Under the pieces are notes generated by a model. It was not told where the DNA came from and ran no database searches. It saw only the letters and a program-made list of their open reading frames with translations. A program made the translations under genes and the position numbers. A stretch of 29,337 nucleotides of DNA, from NCBI RefSeq assembly GCF_000388065.1, contig NW_009242971.1, positions 4,093,163 through 4,122,499 on the forward strand, written 5' to 3'. This DNA is from Fonticula alba. Taxonomy: Eukaryota > Opisthokonta > Rotosphaerida > Fonticulaceae. The first letter of the stretch is position 1. Every line of letters starts with the position of its first letter. Positions 22,401 to 29,337 of the stretch are shown in pieces.

Positions 22401-22615
22401 CCATCGATCGAATCCGCAAGGAGATTGCCGACGAGGATGACGATGAGCACTCCGTCATTGTGGAGACACTGCGGCTGATCAAGCTGGCTGAGGCCGGCGA
22501 GGTTCTGCCCCACACACCCTGCGGGCCGCCATCCAAGGTCATTGAGAAGATGCTGGTTCTCTACCCGGCCATCCACATTCTCTTCCGCCAGCGCCTGACC
22601 AACCGGCGGCCTTGA
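19472..22615 (+). CDS. RCHY1: RCHY1/PIRH2-type RING and CHY zinc-finger E3 ubiquitin ligase with acidic tail, 7 exons
   Basis: Exons: 19472-19714, 19806-19970, 20148-20656, 20808-20889, 21021-21110, 21240-21349, 21460-22615; 784 residues. The zinc-rich core follows the RCHY1 order: CHY finger starting GCRHY (163-167) with FPCRLCHDD, the CTCHY segment (YYCDVCHLF, FHCEHCRICRI, FHCFDCGVC), RING finger CPIC...PCHHPIHTEC...CPIC (about 313-358), then a ribbon CNDC...CGHCPSYN. Family members transfer ubiquitin to substrates such as p53 in animals. Two parts are unlike the family as I know it: an acidic N-terminus of about 160 residues and an acidic C-terminal tail of about 360 residues with an alternating His-Asp repeat (523-563). 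One CHY zinc ligand is Val171 instead of Cys. The start of exon 3 is the least certain boundary; a TAG acceptor at 20145-20147 keeps the frame. Confidence 0.92.
21827..21949 (+). repeat. In-frame repeat coding for alternating Asp-His (41 residues)
   Basis: GAC/GAT alternates with CAC/CAT, giving 21 Asp, 18 His and 2 Tyr in strict alternation. Synonymous codons are mixed, so the tract is not a simple perfect DNA repeat. Confidence 0.95.
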
Positions 22616-22725
22616 AGCAAGGGCGGCCCCTCTGGTGGGTATAGCCATCACTGGCTGGGGGAATAGACTGCATCTGCGCATGCGTGCACAGGGAATACCC
22701 CCAGCCCGCCCTCCTCCTCCCCCCT

Positions 22726-22770
<45 letters not shown>

Positions 22771-22907
22771 CACATATATATGTATCCATGCATATACACC
22801 TGCACCCAGACACGTACGCACACACGCTTCTTGCAAACCGAGCACAATGCCGGAGGGAATCTATATTACAAGGAGGAGAAGGGAATGCTGAAGGGGTGCG
22901 GGGTGGA
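22616..22907. other. Convergent 3' flank between RCHY1 and the small minus-strand gene
   Basis: The 3' ends of two converging genes must lie here. I see no AATAAA on either strand. A CA repeat followed by a TA repeat occupies 22727-22770. Confidence 0.5.
22727..22770. repeat. Compound (CA)n(TA)n microsatellite
   Basis: About 13 CA units run directly into about 9 TA units, followed by more AC/AT sequence. It lies between convergent genes. Confidence 0.9.
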
Positions 22908-23171
22908 TTAGTCGGATGTAGCAGCGGCAGCGGGGGTCACATGGCTGTCAGAGGTGGCGGCCACCGCCGCGGCAGCCGCAGCCTCCTGGTCAAGCTGGTC
23001 CATGATCCCCTGGATCTTGGCCATCTCCTCCTCCTGCTTCTTGGAAGCGTCGAACATGGATCCGACCAGGAAGGACCCGAAGAACATACTTCCGGCGAAG
23101 GTGGCAAACTGGCGGGTCTTCACCCAGTCCATGTTGGCAATCTTCCGGCTGGCATTGTTGGCGGCGGTCAT
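22908..23171 (-). CDS. Small predicted single-pass membrane protein, 87 residues, unknown family
   Basis: I do not recognise this protein. It reads as a short polar N-terminus, a basic stretch (WVKTRQ), one hydrophobic segment of about 19 residues rich in Gly, Phe, Ser and Met (FATFAGSMFFGSFLVGSMF, about 22-40), a charged, probably helical segment (DASKKQEEEMAKIQGIMDQ) and an Ala/Thr-rich tail. That layout, with no signal peptide, would suit a small mitochondrial or ER membrane protein, but this is inference. The ATG at 23171 has A at -3 and follows a CAG that could be a 3' splice site of a leader intron. Synonymous codons end mostly in G or C, as in the neighbouring genes. It converges with RCHY1 and lies just downstream of NDUFAF5. 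Confidence 0.5.
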   Translation of the reverse strand: MTAANNASRKIANMDWVKTRQFATFAGSMFFGSFLVGSMFDASKKQEEEMAKIQGIMDQLDQEAAAAAAVAATSDSHVTPAAAATSD

Positions 23172-23673
23172 GCTTGCGGTGCTGAAGCGGAAAGGAGGTG
23201 GACAGGCTGCAAGGCGCAGAGGAGGGGTGGGCAGCAGGGGGCAAAGAGAGGGAGAGAGAGAGGGGGAACGAAGGGGAGGAGATGGTGGTCGAGATGGTGG
23301 TACATCCTGCCTGCGGCGGGCTCTGGCTGCCCGTCATCCCCCTTTTGAGGCGGAGAAAGTTGCCCTCCCAATACACGGCACCCATCTTCAGCATCCCCAC
23401 CCTCGAGGGTGTGAAGGGCCCGAAGGCGCGGCGGAATGGACTGTCCTCCGCCCCCCCCCCCCCCGGCCGGGCCGCGCCCACCACGCCTGCAGCACCAAAG
23501 CCCCACGCATCGGCACCCTGAGAAGGGGCAGTTGCTATATCACGTGCATGTGAAGTGTATTTAGGTTGGGAGTATGAATCTCGACGTTCGGCGGGCGAGG
23601 GGCGAGGGGCGAGGGGCGAGGGGCGAGGGGGGGGGGGGGGGGCGGGGTGGGGTGGGGTGCAGCGAGCCCACAA
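23172..23673. other. Spacer between the small membrane-protein gene and NDUFAF5
   Basis: This holds the 3' end of NDUFAF5 and the promoter or leader of the small gene. The minus strand has a readable stretch around 23330-23420 (MLKMGAVYWEGNFLRLKR) that I could not join in frame to either neighbour. It may be a leader exon, a short upstream ORF or chance. Pyrimidine-rich sequence at about 23225-23290 on the minus strand precedes a possible acceptor. Confidence 0.35.
23594..23662. repeat. G-rich tandem repeat (GGGCGAG units, then a G run and GGGGT units)
   Basis: About five 7-base units lead into a G run of more than ten bases and then GGGGT units. The NDUFAF5 stop is only about 12 bases away, so the NDUFAF5 mRNA would carry the C-rich complement. 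Confidence 0.85.
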
Positions 23674-25779
23674 TTACTTCTTGCCCTTTGTGTCGGTCTC
23701 CTCGCCGGTCGGGGTGAAAAGCCCCTCCAGCGGGGGAGCATCCAGGCTGAGGGCCTGTCGCAGGGAATGCGTGGCCGAACCACGGGCGAGGGGCTTCGGC
23801 TGCCCGCCGCCGCAGGAGGAACCGGCCGCCACGCGGTCGGGATCCTCCGGACTCCAGCCGTGCATGTGCAGGATGTCGAAAGTGGCCGGGATGCTGCCAT
23901 CCGGCTCGCCGTACATCTCTTTGTGTGCGCACGTACGTGTTTTGCGAATTGTCCGGCTCGCGAGTGAGTAACTGGGCACGATTGAGAATAGATGGCCGGG
24001 GGAAAGAGCCGGCCAAAGTGAGCGAGGCAGGGAGGGGAGAAGGAAAATCCAGGCAAGGGAGGATCCCGCAGGCCCGTGACGCACCCTTGTAGATGGCGGC
24101 CGCCGCGATCAGGGTGTCCTTCGAAAGAGATGGCTGACTGCGAGGGGGAGGGAGGGTGGGAGGCGGAGAAGGAGGAAAAGAGCATGTGTGTGTGTGAGAG
24201 AGAGAGAGTGTGTGTGTGTGTGTGTGTGCGTGTGCATGTCAGTGAATCAAGAAACGAGGGAGGCCCTGCAAGAGGGAGAGAGGAGATTGACTGCGGAACT
24301 GCGCGTGCATGTTGTGTATGTGGGTGTGTCTATCCGCACCGCTGGACATCGGCGCTGGACTCGCCCATGGCCTGGAGGTCCGAAAGAAGAGCAAACATGT
24401 CGGGGTACCGGACCACGATCGAATCGATGTCGACTAGTGGGGTCATGGCAAGCGACGCGGGCGGAGAGGAGAGAGGCGGAGGGGCGATCCGTGGGAGTGA
24501 GTGGGACCATGCCACGCGGGGGCGAGGAGCGAGGGCCACCGAGGCGGGAATGTCGCGCACCGGAGGTCATGGTAAATCCAGCACGGGTGAGAACGCCCGG
24601 GAGGTCCTTGATGTCTGTGTGGAGAGAAGCGGAACAGAGGTCAGCTTGGTCATCTCGGGAGGCATATGACCGACGAGGATATGCGACCGTACCAATGAGC
24701 GGGGAGATATGGGGCGACATGCCACCCTCGCGGTCAAGCTGGGCCAGCATGAGGCTCGTGCTGTCGGTACGACACAGCAAGCAGGGCAGAGGCCATGCGA
24801 AGGAGATTCAATGGGCATGAGATAAGATCGAGCAAGCCGAGAGCACCGGGCGAGCGAGGGAAAGGCGAAGATAAAAAAGTGCCGGCGGCAGTGCGTACCG
24901 CAGCTCAAAGAGCGTCTGCCCACCGAATACACAGCCGACAAACGGAGCATCTGGCTTGAGCGCCAGGCGGATCTGAGACAAAGCCCCAACCAGGTCGTTG
25001 GTCCAGTGGAGACTGAGCGAGGAAATGGCCGCATCAAAGGGGCCGTGCTGGTGCAGCGGCTCGCACAGGGCCAGCTGCTCCTCGTCATGCACAAAGGCCA
25101 TGTAGGGGACCGCGTCCTCCTGCTCAATCAGATCCTCAGTGGAGCGATCCTCCGCGTCGGAGTCCCCATCGGCGGCGGCGGCGGCGGCGGCGGTGGTGGA
25201 GGAGGCGGCGGCGGTGGTGGCGGTGGTGGCACCGGCCGGAGCACTGCCCCCCGCCAGGAGATCGGCCAGGGGGTCAGCCCCGGCGTCAGCCGGCGGGCTG
25301 GAGGCGGCCGCAGCCGCGGCGGCCTCCATCCGCTGGGTGCGCATTTCTTGGCCCCGGCGGACCATCTCCCCACTAAGCTCCACACCGTAGACCGAGCCCA
25401 TCTTCTCCGGGTCGGCAAAGCGCGCGACATGGCCAAAGCGAGCTCCAACATCCAGGACCTTCTCAAACCGGCCCATGATGTCGCGGATGCGGTCCACCGA
25501 ACGCAGAGCCATGTGGTCGTGCAGGTAGGCGGCCTGCTCGGCATCCGGGTGGAAGGCCGCCCGGTCGCGCTGCAGGCGCTTGGTCTCGCGATCGAAGACA
25601 ATTTGCGCACTGCGGAAAGAGGCGCCAAGCTTGGGCTTGGAAGCCGACGAGTGCAAGTCCGGGCTGTAGGGGGTGGACCCGCTGTCGGAGGTGGGCGTCG
25701 TGGTGGACAGACTCCGGGCAGCATGGGGGGCCGCCGCCATGGAGAAGGTCCGACGGGCAAGCAGGGACCGGGCGAGCAT
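23674..25779 (-). CDS. NDUFAF5: NDUFAF5, mitochondrial complex I assembly factor (SAM-dependent methyltransferase fold), 6 exons
   Basis: Exons on the minus strand: 25779-24899, 24760-24693, 24614-24561, 24433-24340, 24137-24085, 23918-23674; 464 residues. The N-terminus (MLARSLLARRTFSM, Arg/Ser/Ala-rich, no acidic residues) looks like a mitochondrial targeting peptide. Family landmarks: VFDRETKRLQRDRAAF (61-76), SAM motif I region VLDVGARFGHV (108-118), AISSLSLHWTNDL (261-273), LKPDAPFVGCVFGGQTLFELR, LDREGGMSPHISPL, YPDMFALLSDLQAMGES, DTLIAAAAIYKEMYGEPDGSIPATF and HMHGW. In animals NDUFAF5 hydroxylates an arginine of NDUFS7 during early complex I assembly in the matrix. Odd points: motif I reads GARFG where relatives have GCGRG, and an Ala/Thr-rich insert of about 75 residues (151-225) splits the Rossmann core. 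Confidence 0.95.
24185..24236. repeat. GT/GA microsatellite in NDUFAF5 intron 4
   Basis: GT units, then GA units, then GT units again, inside the intron 24138-24339. Confidence 0.85.
25165..25240 (-). repeat. GCC/ACC-type repeat coding for Ala and Thr in NDUFAF5 exon 1
   Basis: Runs of Ala and Thr codons form the low-complexity insert in the methyltransferase domain. Confidence 0.8.
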
Positions 25780-26151
25780 ACTTTGAGGGAGGGGGGGGGG
25801 GGACAAGGAGAGAGGGGAAGAAAGCGAGGGAGTAGGGGGTCGGGGACAACACGGAGAGCGATTGGGGGGATGGACCGGAACCCCCCGGAGCAAATCCGGC
25901 AAGCACAGTCTTGAGTGTTCTCGCAATCGAGGCACCGGGGTGGAAATCTGAGCAAGGGGACATCTATTTCGGAACGACTTGGGGCAGGGGATAGGGAGAG
26001 AGACCAGGGTGAGATACCTGTGTCCGGGGAGAAGGGAGAGCGTCGGAACGACCGCGTCGCGGTAACACGTTCCCCCCCCCCCCACGCCGCGCCGCGGGGC
26101 AGAAGCCCGAGTCGAGCGGCGGCACCTCATCATCGCGTTGAGGCCACGTGT
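25780..26151. other. Intergenic spacer between tandem minus-strand NDUFAF5 and the UPF0538 gene
   Basis: 372 bp holding the 5' leader and promoter of NDUFAF5 and the 3' end of the UPF0538 gene. A G run at about 25789-25801 lies just upstream of the NDUFAF5 ATG. The frame stays open upstream of that ATG but is not conserved. No other element is clear. Confidence 0.5.
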
Positions 26152-27207
26152 TCACTCCCAGAGCTGGCGCGGGTCCGCCAGGTACTCCAGGTACATGGCC
26201 TTGTTGTAGAGGGAGATCTCAGACTCGTTGCCTGCGCGGGGGCACGTCGTGGGGGATATGGCGGGGCCGAAGGTGAGAGAGGGGCTAGCGTGTGCGCATG
26301 CGCGCATGTGTGTGTGTGTGTGTGGAGAACAGCGGCGTGCAGACAAAGGGAAGAGAGGTGGAGGAAAAGGAGCGGGTGGTTGGGGTGGATGGAGGCGGAA
26401 AACGCACGGACACCGCTGTCCCAAAGGGACATGTGGGGGTCCAGAACGAGGTGCTCGCTGCCGGTGTTGATGATGAGGTCGCCCTTCTGCATGGGCCAGC
26501 AGCGGAGGGGAGAGGCAGAGAGGCGGGGTGTGATCGGTAAGCACATGCAGGGCGGCAGCCGGTTGGCGTGTCGGATGAGGACCACGAACCTTGCTCATGT
26601 GGGCGGTGTGGTAAATCTTGAGGGTGTCTGAGAGGGGGGGGGGGCGATTGTCAGCTCAAAACAACACCAAGCCACAGGACTTTTCTTTCTCCCAGCGGGG
26701 AGGGCCATCGCGGGCCGAAAGGAGGGCAACATACCGAAGGTGATCGTCCGGAAGGGGCGGAAGGCACTTTCAGTGGCAATCGCTGAGGAAGCCGGCAGGA
26801 TGACGTAAAGCGGCGAGGGAGACGAAGGTCAGCGGACACCGGGTGAAAGGGGGAGGGATGTGTCAATGGGCATTTGGGATGTGGCGCGCACCGGCGAGGG
26901 ACATCTCCAGCAGGTCCCGCCCGGTGGTGGTCTTCAGGTTGATGTTCCGCAGGATGAGGTTGCGCGAGTTGCGGAAGGTAATGGAGCGGATCTGCCAGGC
27001 AACGAGTGATGTTAGCATCGGGGACGGGGGGGGGGGAGTCTGTGAACCATGTGCGAACGTGGGGGCCGATCGTTGGGCCCCGCGGGAGCGAGGGAGGGAA
27101 GCCTCGCGCACCACGCGGATGGTGAGGATGGCCGACTCGGAGTTCATCTGGCTGGTCATCATCGGCGGCACCGGGGTGCCAGCAGAGGCGCTGCTATCGG
27201 AGGACAT
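26152..27207 (-). CDS. C2orf76: UPF0538 family protein (C2orf76/AIM29-like), 6 exons
   Basis: Exons on the minus strand: 27207-27112, 26991-26892, 26782-26735, 26627-26590, 26486-26414, 26231-26152; 144 residues. The spliced protein follows the UPF0538 layout: LTIRVIRSITFRNSRN near the start, PFRTITFDTLKIYHTAHMSK in the middle, LIINTGSEHLVLDP and a WDSGNESEISLYN segment, and a short end with YLADPRQLW. Human C2orf76 is about 126 residues as I remember it; the extra length here is an N-terminal Ser/Pro/Met-rich lead. The fold appears ubiquitin-like, and the molecular function is not known to me; the yeast relative (AIM29, from memory) was named for a mitochondrial inheritance phenotype. The gene is head to head with GSTZ1, 630 bp apart. 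Confidence 0.92.
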
Positions 27208-27837
27208 GACGGCGAGGGATCTTCTGGCCGGGGAGGCGAGCGGGGGAGGGGCAGGAAGAGCGCGCGGGCAGACCGGCGAGCGGAAGGAGGGTGGAGGGCA
27301 ATGGGGGGGGAGGGGGGGGGGGGGTGGACTGACTCATGACGGCAGGTGAAGGGGGGGGACGGCTCGGGGGCGGCCGAAAAAAAGAGAAAAATCCAGCCCC
27401 GGTCTGGGCCACCGCGCAACTGCCGATGGAAGCGCCCTGACGAACCTCCAGATATGCGGATCTCCGTTGGTATTTGGGCCTTCGATCGCCCTGGTTTGAT
27501 GCGGTAAGCAAGCCCCGGATGTGGCACGCTTGTACTCGGGGGCGGGGCTCTGCGTGTGTGTGTGTGTGGGTGGGTGGGTGTGTGTGTGGGTGTGGGTGTG
27601 GGTGTGGGTGTGGGTGTGGGTGTGTGGGTGTGGGTGTGAAAGAGCGAGAGGCCGTCGCGGTTTGTCGGTGCGCTGGTCCGGGATGGCGGCAGGGCAGGGC
27701 AGAGCGGGGGCGGCCACACCTTCGGCGAGGCGGGATATTCGTCAGCCGGTGCTCTGCGGCCGGGGGACTCTCCCCGGCCCGGCAGACGCCAACCCCCCCC
27801 CCCCGCTCCTTGCCCTATTCACGTCCTCCTGTCAACC
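27208..27837. promoter_or_regulatory. Divergent promoter region shared by the UPF0538 gene and GSTZ1
   Basis: 630 bp separate the two start codons, so both promoters must lie here. It carries G runs at about 27301-27325, a TG-rich repeat at 27553-27639 and a C run at about 27793-27804 shortly before the GSTZ1 ATG. I see no TATA box. Promoter function is inferred from gene arrangement only. Confidence 0.5.
27553..27639. repeat. TGTGGG-type G-rich repeat
   Basis: GT units followed by TGGG units and about nine TGTGGG-like units. The many GGG blocks could form a G-quadruplex on the plus strand. It resembles some telomere repeats in composition, but the GT runs on either side point to microsatellite expansion. 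Confidence 0.85.
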
Positions 27838-28610
27838 ATGTCCTGCCCTGCCTCGGCCTCCAACCCCACCACTGATCAGCCTGCCAAGCGCCCTCGCACC
27901 GAGGAGACCGGCCCGATTGCCACCTCGCCGGCTTGCATGGCGGCCCCGGACACGTCTGCCCCCCGGCCGCCGATGATGACGGTGCCTCCCTCGATCGAGA
28001 AGATCACCCTCTACAGCTACTGGCGCTCGAGCTGCTCGTGGCGCGTGCGCATGGCCCTCAACCTGAAGGAGCTGCCGTATGAGAACCGCCCGGTGAACTT
28101 GATCCTGGATGGCGGCGAGCAGAACAAGGAGGAGTACGAGAAGCTCAACCCGAACCGCGCGGTGCCCACCCTGGTGATGGACCTCCGCCGGCATCCGGCC
28201 AAGAAGTGCGGCCAGCCCGACCCGGAGGGCCCGCCCATGGAGAACCCCATCACCACCCTCACTCTGACCCAGTCGATGGCCATCATCGAGTTCCTGGAGG
28301 ACCTGCTGCGTGACCGTGGGGTCCGGCTGCTGCCGGTGTGCCCGCTGGCTCGCGCTCGCATTCGCGCCATGGCCCTGCAGATTGTCGCCGACACCCAGCC
28401 CGTGCAGAACGCCCGTGTCATCGCCCACGTTGGTAAGCCGGTTGACCAGGGCGGTCTTGGTGGCTCTGCGCCGGAGTGGGCCAACAAGTGGATCACCACC
28501 GGTCTGGTTGGTATGTGGCCGGCCCTTCATGCCGCATGTGTTGACATTGGGTGGGTCTATTTTGTCGTCCTCTAACTCCTTGCCAACGATGCGCTCGTCC
28601 TTTCATGGGG

Positions 28611-28654
<44 letters not shown>

Positions 28655-28912
28655 CTCGCTCCTTCGCAACCTCCCTTCTTGGACATAGCCCTCGAGAAGC
28701 TGGCCATCCAGCATGCCGGCAAGTACATGTACGGTGACACCATCTCCCTGGCCGACATTTGCCTCATTCCCCAGCTGTACAATGCCCGGCGCTTCAATGT
28801 CGACCTGTCGGCCATGCCGACCCTCCTGCGTGTGGAGGCCAACCTCCAGGAGATTGAGGCCATCGCCAAGGCGCACCCGGACCTGCAGCCTGACGCCCCG
28901 AAGCAGGAGTGA
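27838..28912 (+). CDS. GSTZ1: Maleylacetoacetate isomerase (zeta-class glutathione S-transferase), 2 exons
   Basis: Exons 27838-28510 and 28689-28912; 298 residues. The enzyme isomerises maleylacetoacetate to fumarylacetoacetate using glutathione, the penultimate step of tyrosine/phenylalanine breakdown. The thioredoxin-like N-domain shows the zeta-class motif SSCSWRVR (64-71) with the catalytic Ser/Cys. It is followed by KLNPNRAVPTLVMD and the glutathione-binding QSMAIIEFLED (145-155). The helical C-domain shows the zeta-class QPVQNARV, WANKWITTGL/VALEKL across the splice junction, and YGDTISLADICLIPQLYNARRF. Human GSTZ1 is about 216 residues; here there is an extra lead of about 50 residues containing PAKRPR, and an insert at about 116-139. 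Downstream in-frame ATGs at 27937 and 27973 could give forms close to the usual length. The intron carries (CT)19 and ends ACATAG. Confidence 0.96.
28615..28652 (+). repeat. (CT)19 microsatellite in the GSTZ1 intron
   Basis: A perfect CT repeat about 35 bases upstream of the acceptor, in the position of the polypyrimidine tract. Confidence 0.9.
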
Positions 28913-29337
28913 TGTGCCATCTGCCCATGTCTCCACCTCCGCTGGAGGCCCTGAGTCCCCCTCCCCGTCTCCATGTCGAGCACGCCGCCTCCCTCCGAGC
29001 TGACACGCGTACACACATGCACGCATATGTGAGCATGCCGAGGAGGCTGCTGGACATGCCTGTGTGTGAATGTGCGAATGCGTGTGTGTGCGCGCACATG
29101 CGCGTGCGTGTTTGTTCGTCTGCGCACATGCGTGTGCGCACACACGCACACATATACATATGCACGCCGCCGCGCCCATGGCCGCCTCGACGCCTGGGAA
29201 AAACCGCTCCCATCACGGTTCTGGCTTGTCTAACTGTGCCCTACAAATAAAGAAGAACCCCCATGGAGAGTAGCCAGCCTGGTGTCAAAGCGTTGGCGCC
29301 TCAGCGCGTGACCGCTCCGATCGGGCGCCTTCATATG
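28913..29337. other. 3' untranslated region and flank of GSTZ1
   Basis: It contains alternating GT/CA-rich sequence at about 29005-29165, then the polyadenylation signal at 29246. No further gene is visible before the window ends. Confidence 0.6.
29246..29251 (+). terminator. Candidate polyadenylation signal of GSTZ1
   Basis: AATAAA about 334 bases after the GSTZ1 stop codon. It is the only canonical signal I found in the right place and strand relative to a gene in this window. Confidence 0.6.

Noticed and set aside
23180-23560. A second coding exon upstream of the 87-residue ORF
   Set aside because: The readable stretch around MLKMGAVYWEGNFLRLKR could not be joined in matching phase with a GT or GC donor and the CAG at the ORF, so it was left unassigned.
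27553-27639. Interstitial telomere repeat
   Set aside because: The unit TGTGGG grades into plain GT and TGGG runs, has no TTAGGG-type units, and lies in a short intergenic space, so a microsatellite is the simpler reading.

Overview
This is a GC-rich, intron-rich nuclear DNA window from a eukaryote. Protein-coding exons are separated by short introns (65 to 314 bp). I could place 40 introns by following conserved protein sequence and reading frame; 39 are GT-AG and one looks GC-AG. The gene set (INO80-type ARP8, a CARMIL-like/gelsolin fusion, RCHY1, NDUFAF5, a UPF0538 protein and maleylacetoacetate isomerase) together with the G homopolymers suggests a unicellular opisthokont or amoeboid protist. 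Fonticula alba is the candidate I thought of, but the sequence alone does not prove it.

Layout from left to right. 1-1459 has no gene I can support. 1460-6850 (minus) is ARP8 in 11 exons (1315 codons plus stop). 7837-17316 (minus) is a 14-exon gene for a predicted 2443-residue protein: a CARMIL-like PH/LRR/helical front half joined to gelsolin repeats and a villin-headpiece-like end. 17317-19471 is a 2.2-kb repeat-rich space between divergent genes. 19472-22615 (plus) is a 7-exon RCHY1-type E3 ubiquitin ligase with an acidic tail carrying a 41-residue His-Asp repeat. 22908-23171 (minus) is a small ORF for a predicted single-pass membrane protein. 23674-25779 (minus) is NDUFAF5 in 6 exons. 26152-27207 (minus) is a UPF0538 (C2orf76-like) gene in 6 exons. 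It faces the 2-exon maleylacetoacetate isomerase gene at 27838-28912 (plus), which is followed by an AATAAA signal.

The genes do not form one pathway. They are ordinary housekeeping functions: chromatin remodelling, actin cytoskeleton, ubiquitination, complex I assembly and tyrosine catabolism. The least ordinary points are the domain fusion in the large cytoskeletal gene and the 5' splice sites. The splice sites follow GTRCGY, and none of the 40 has the usual A at +4. The introns also carry C homopolymers and microsatellites. All exon boundaries are inferred by eye from frame, splice dinucleotides and family conservation; no transcript data were available.
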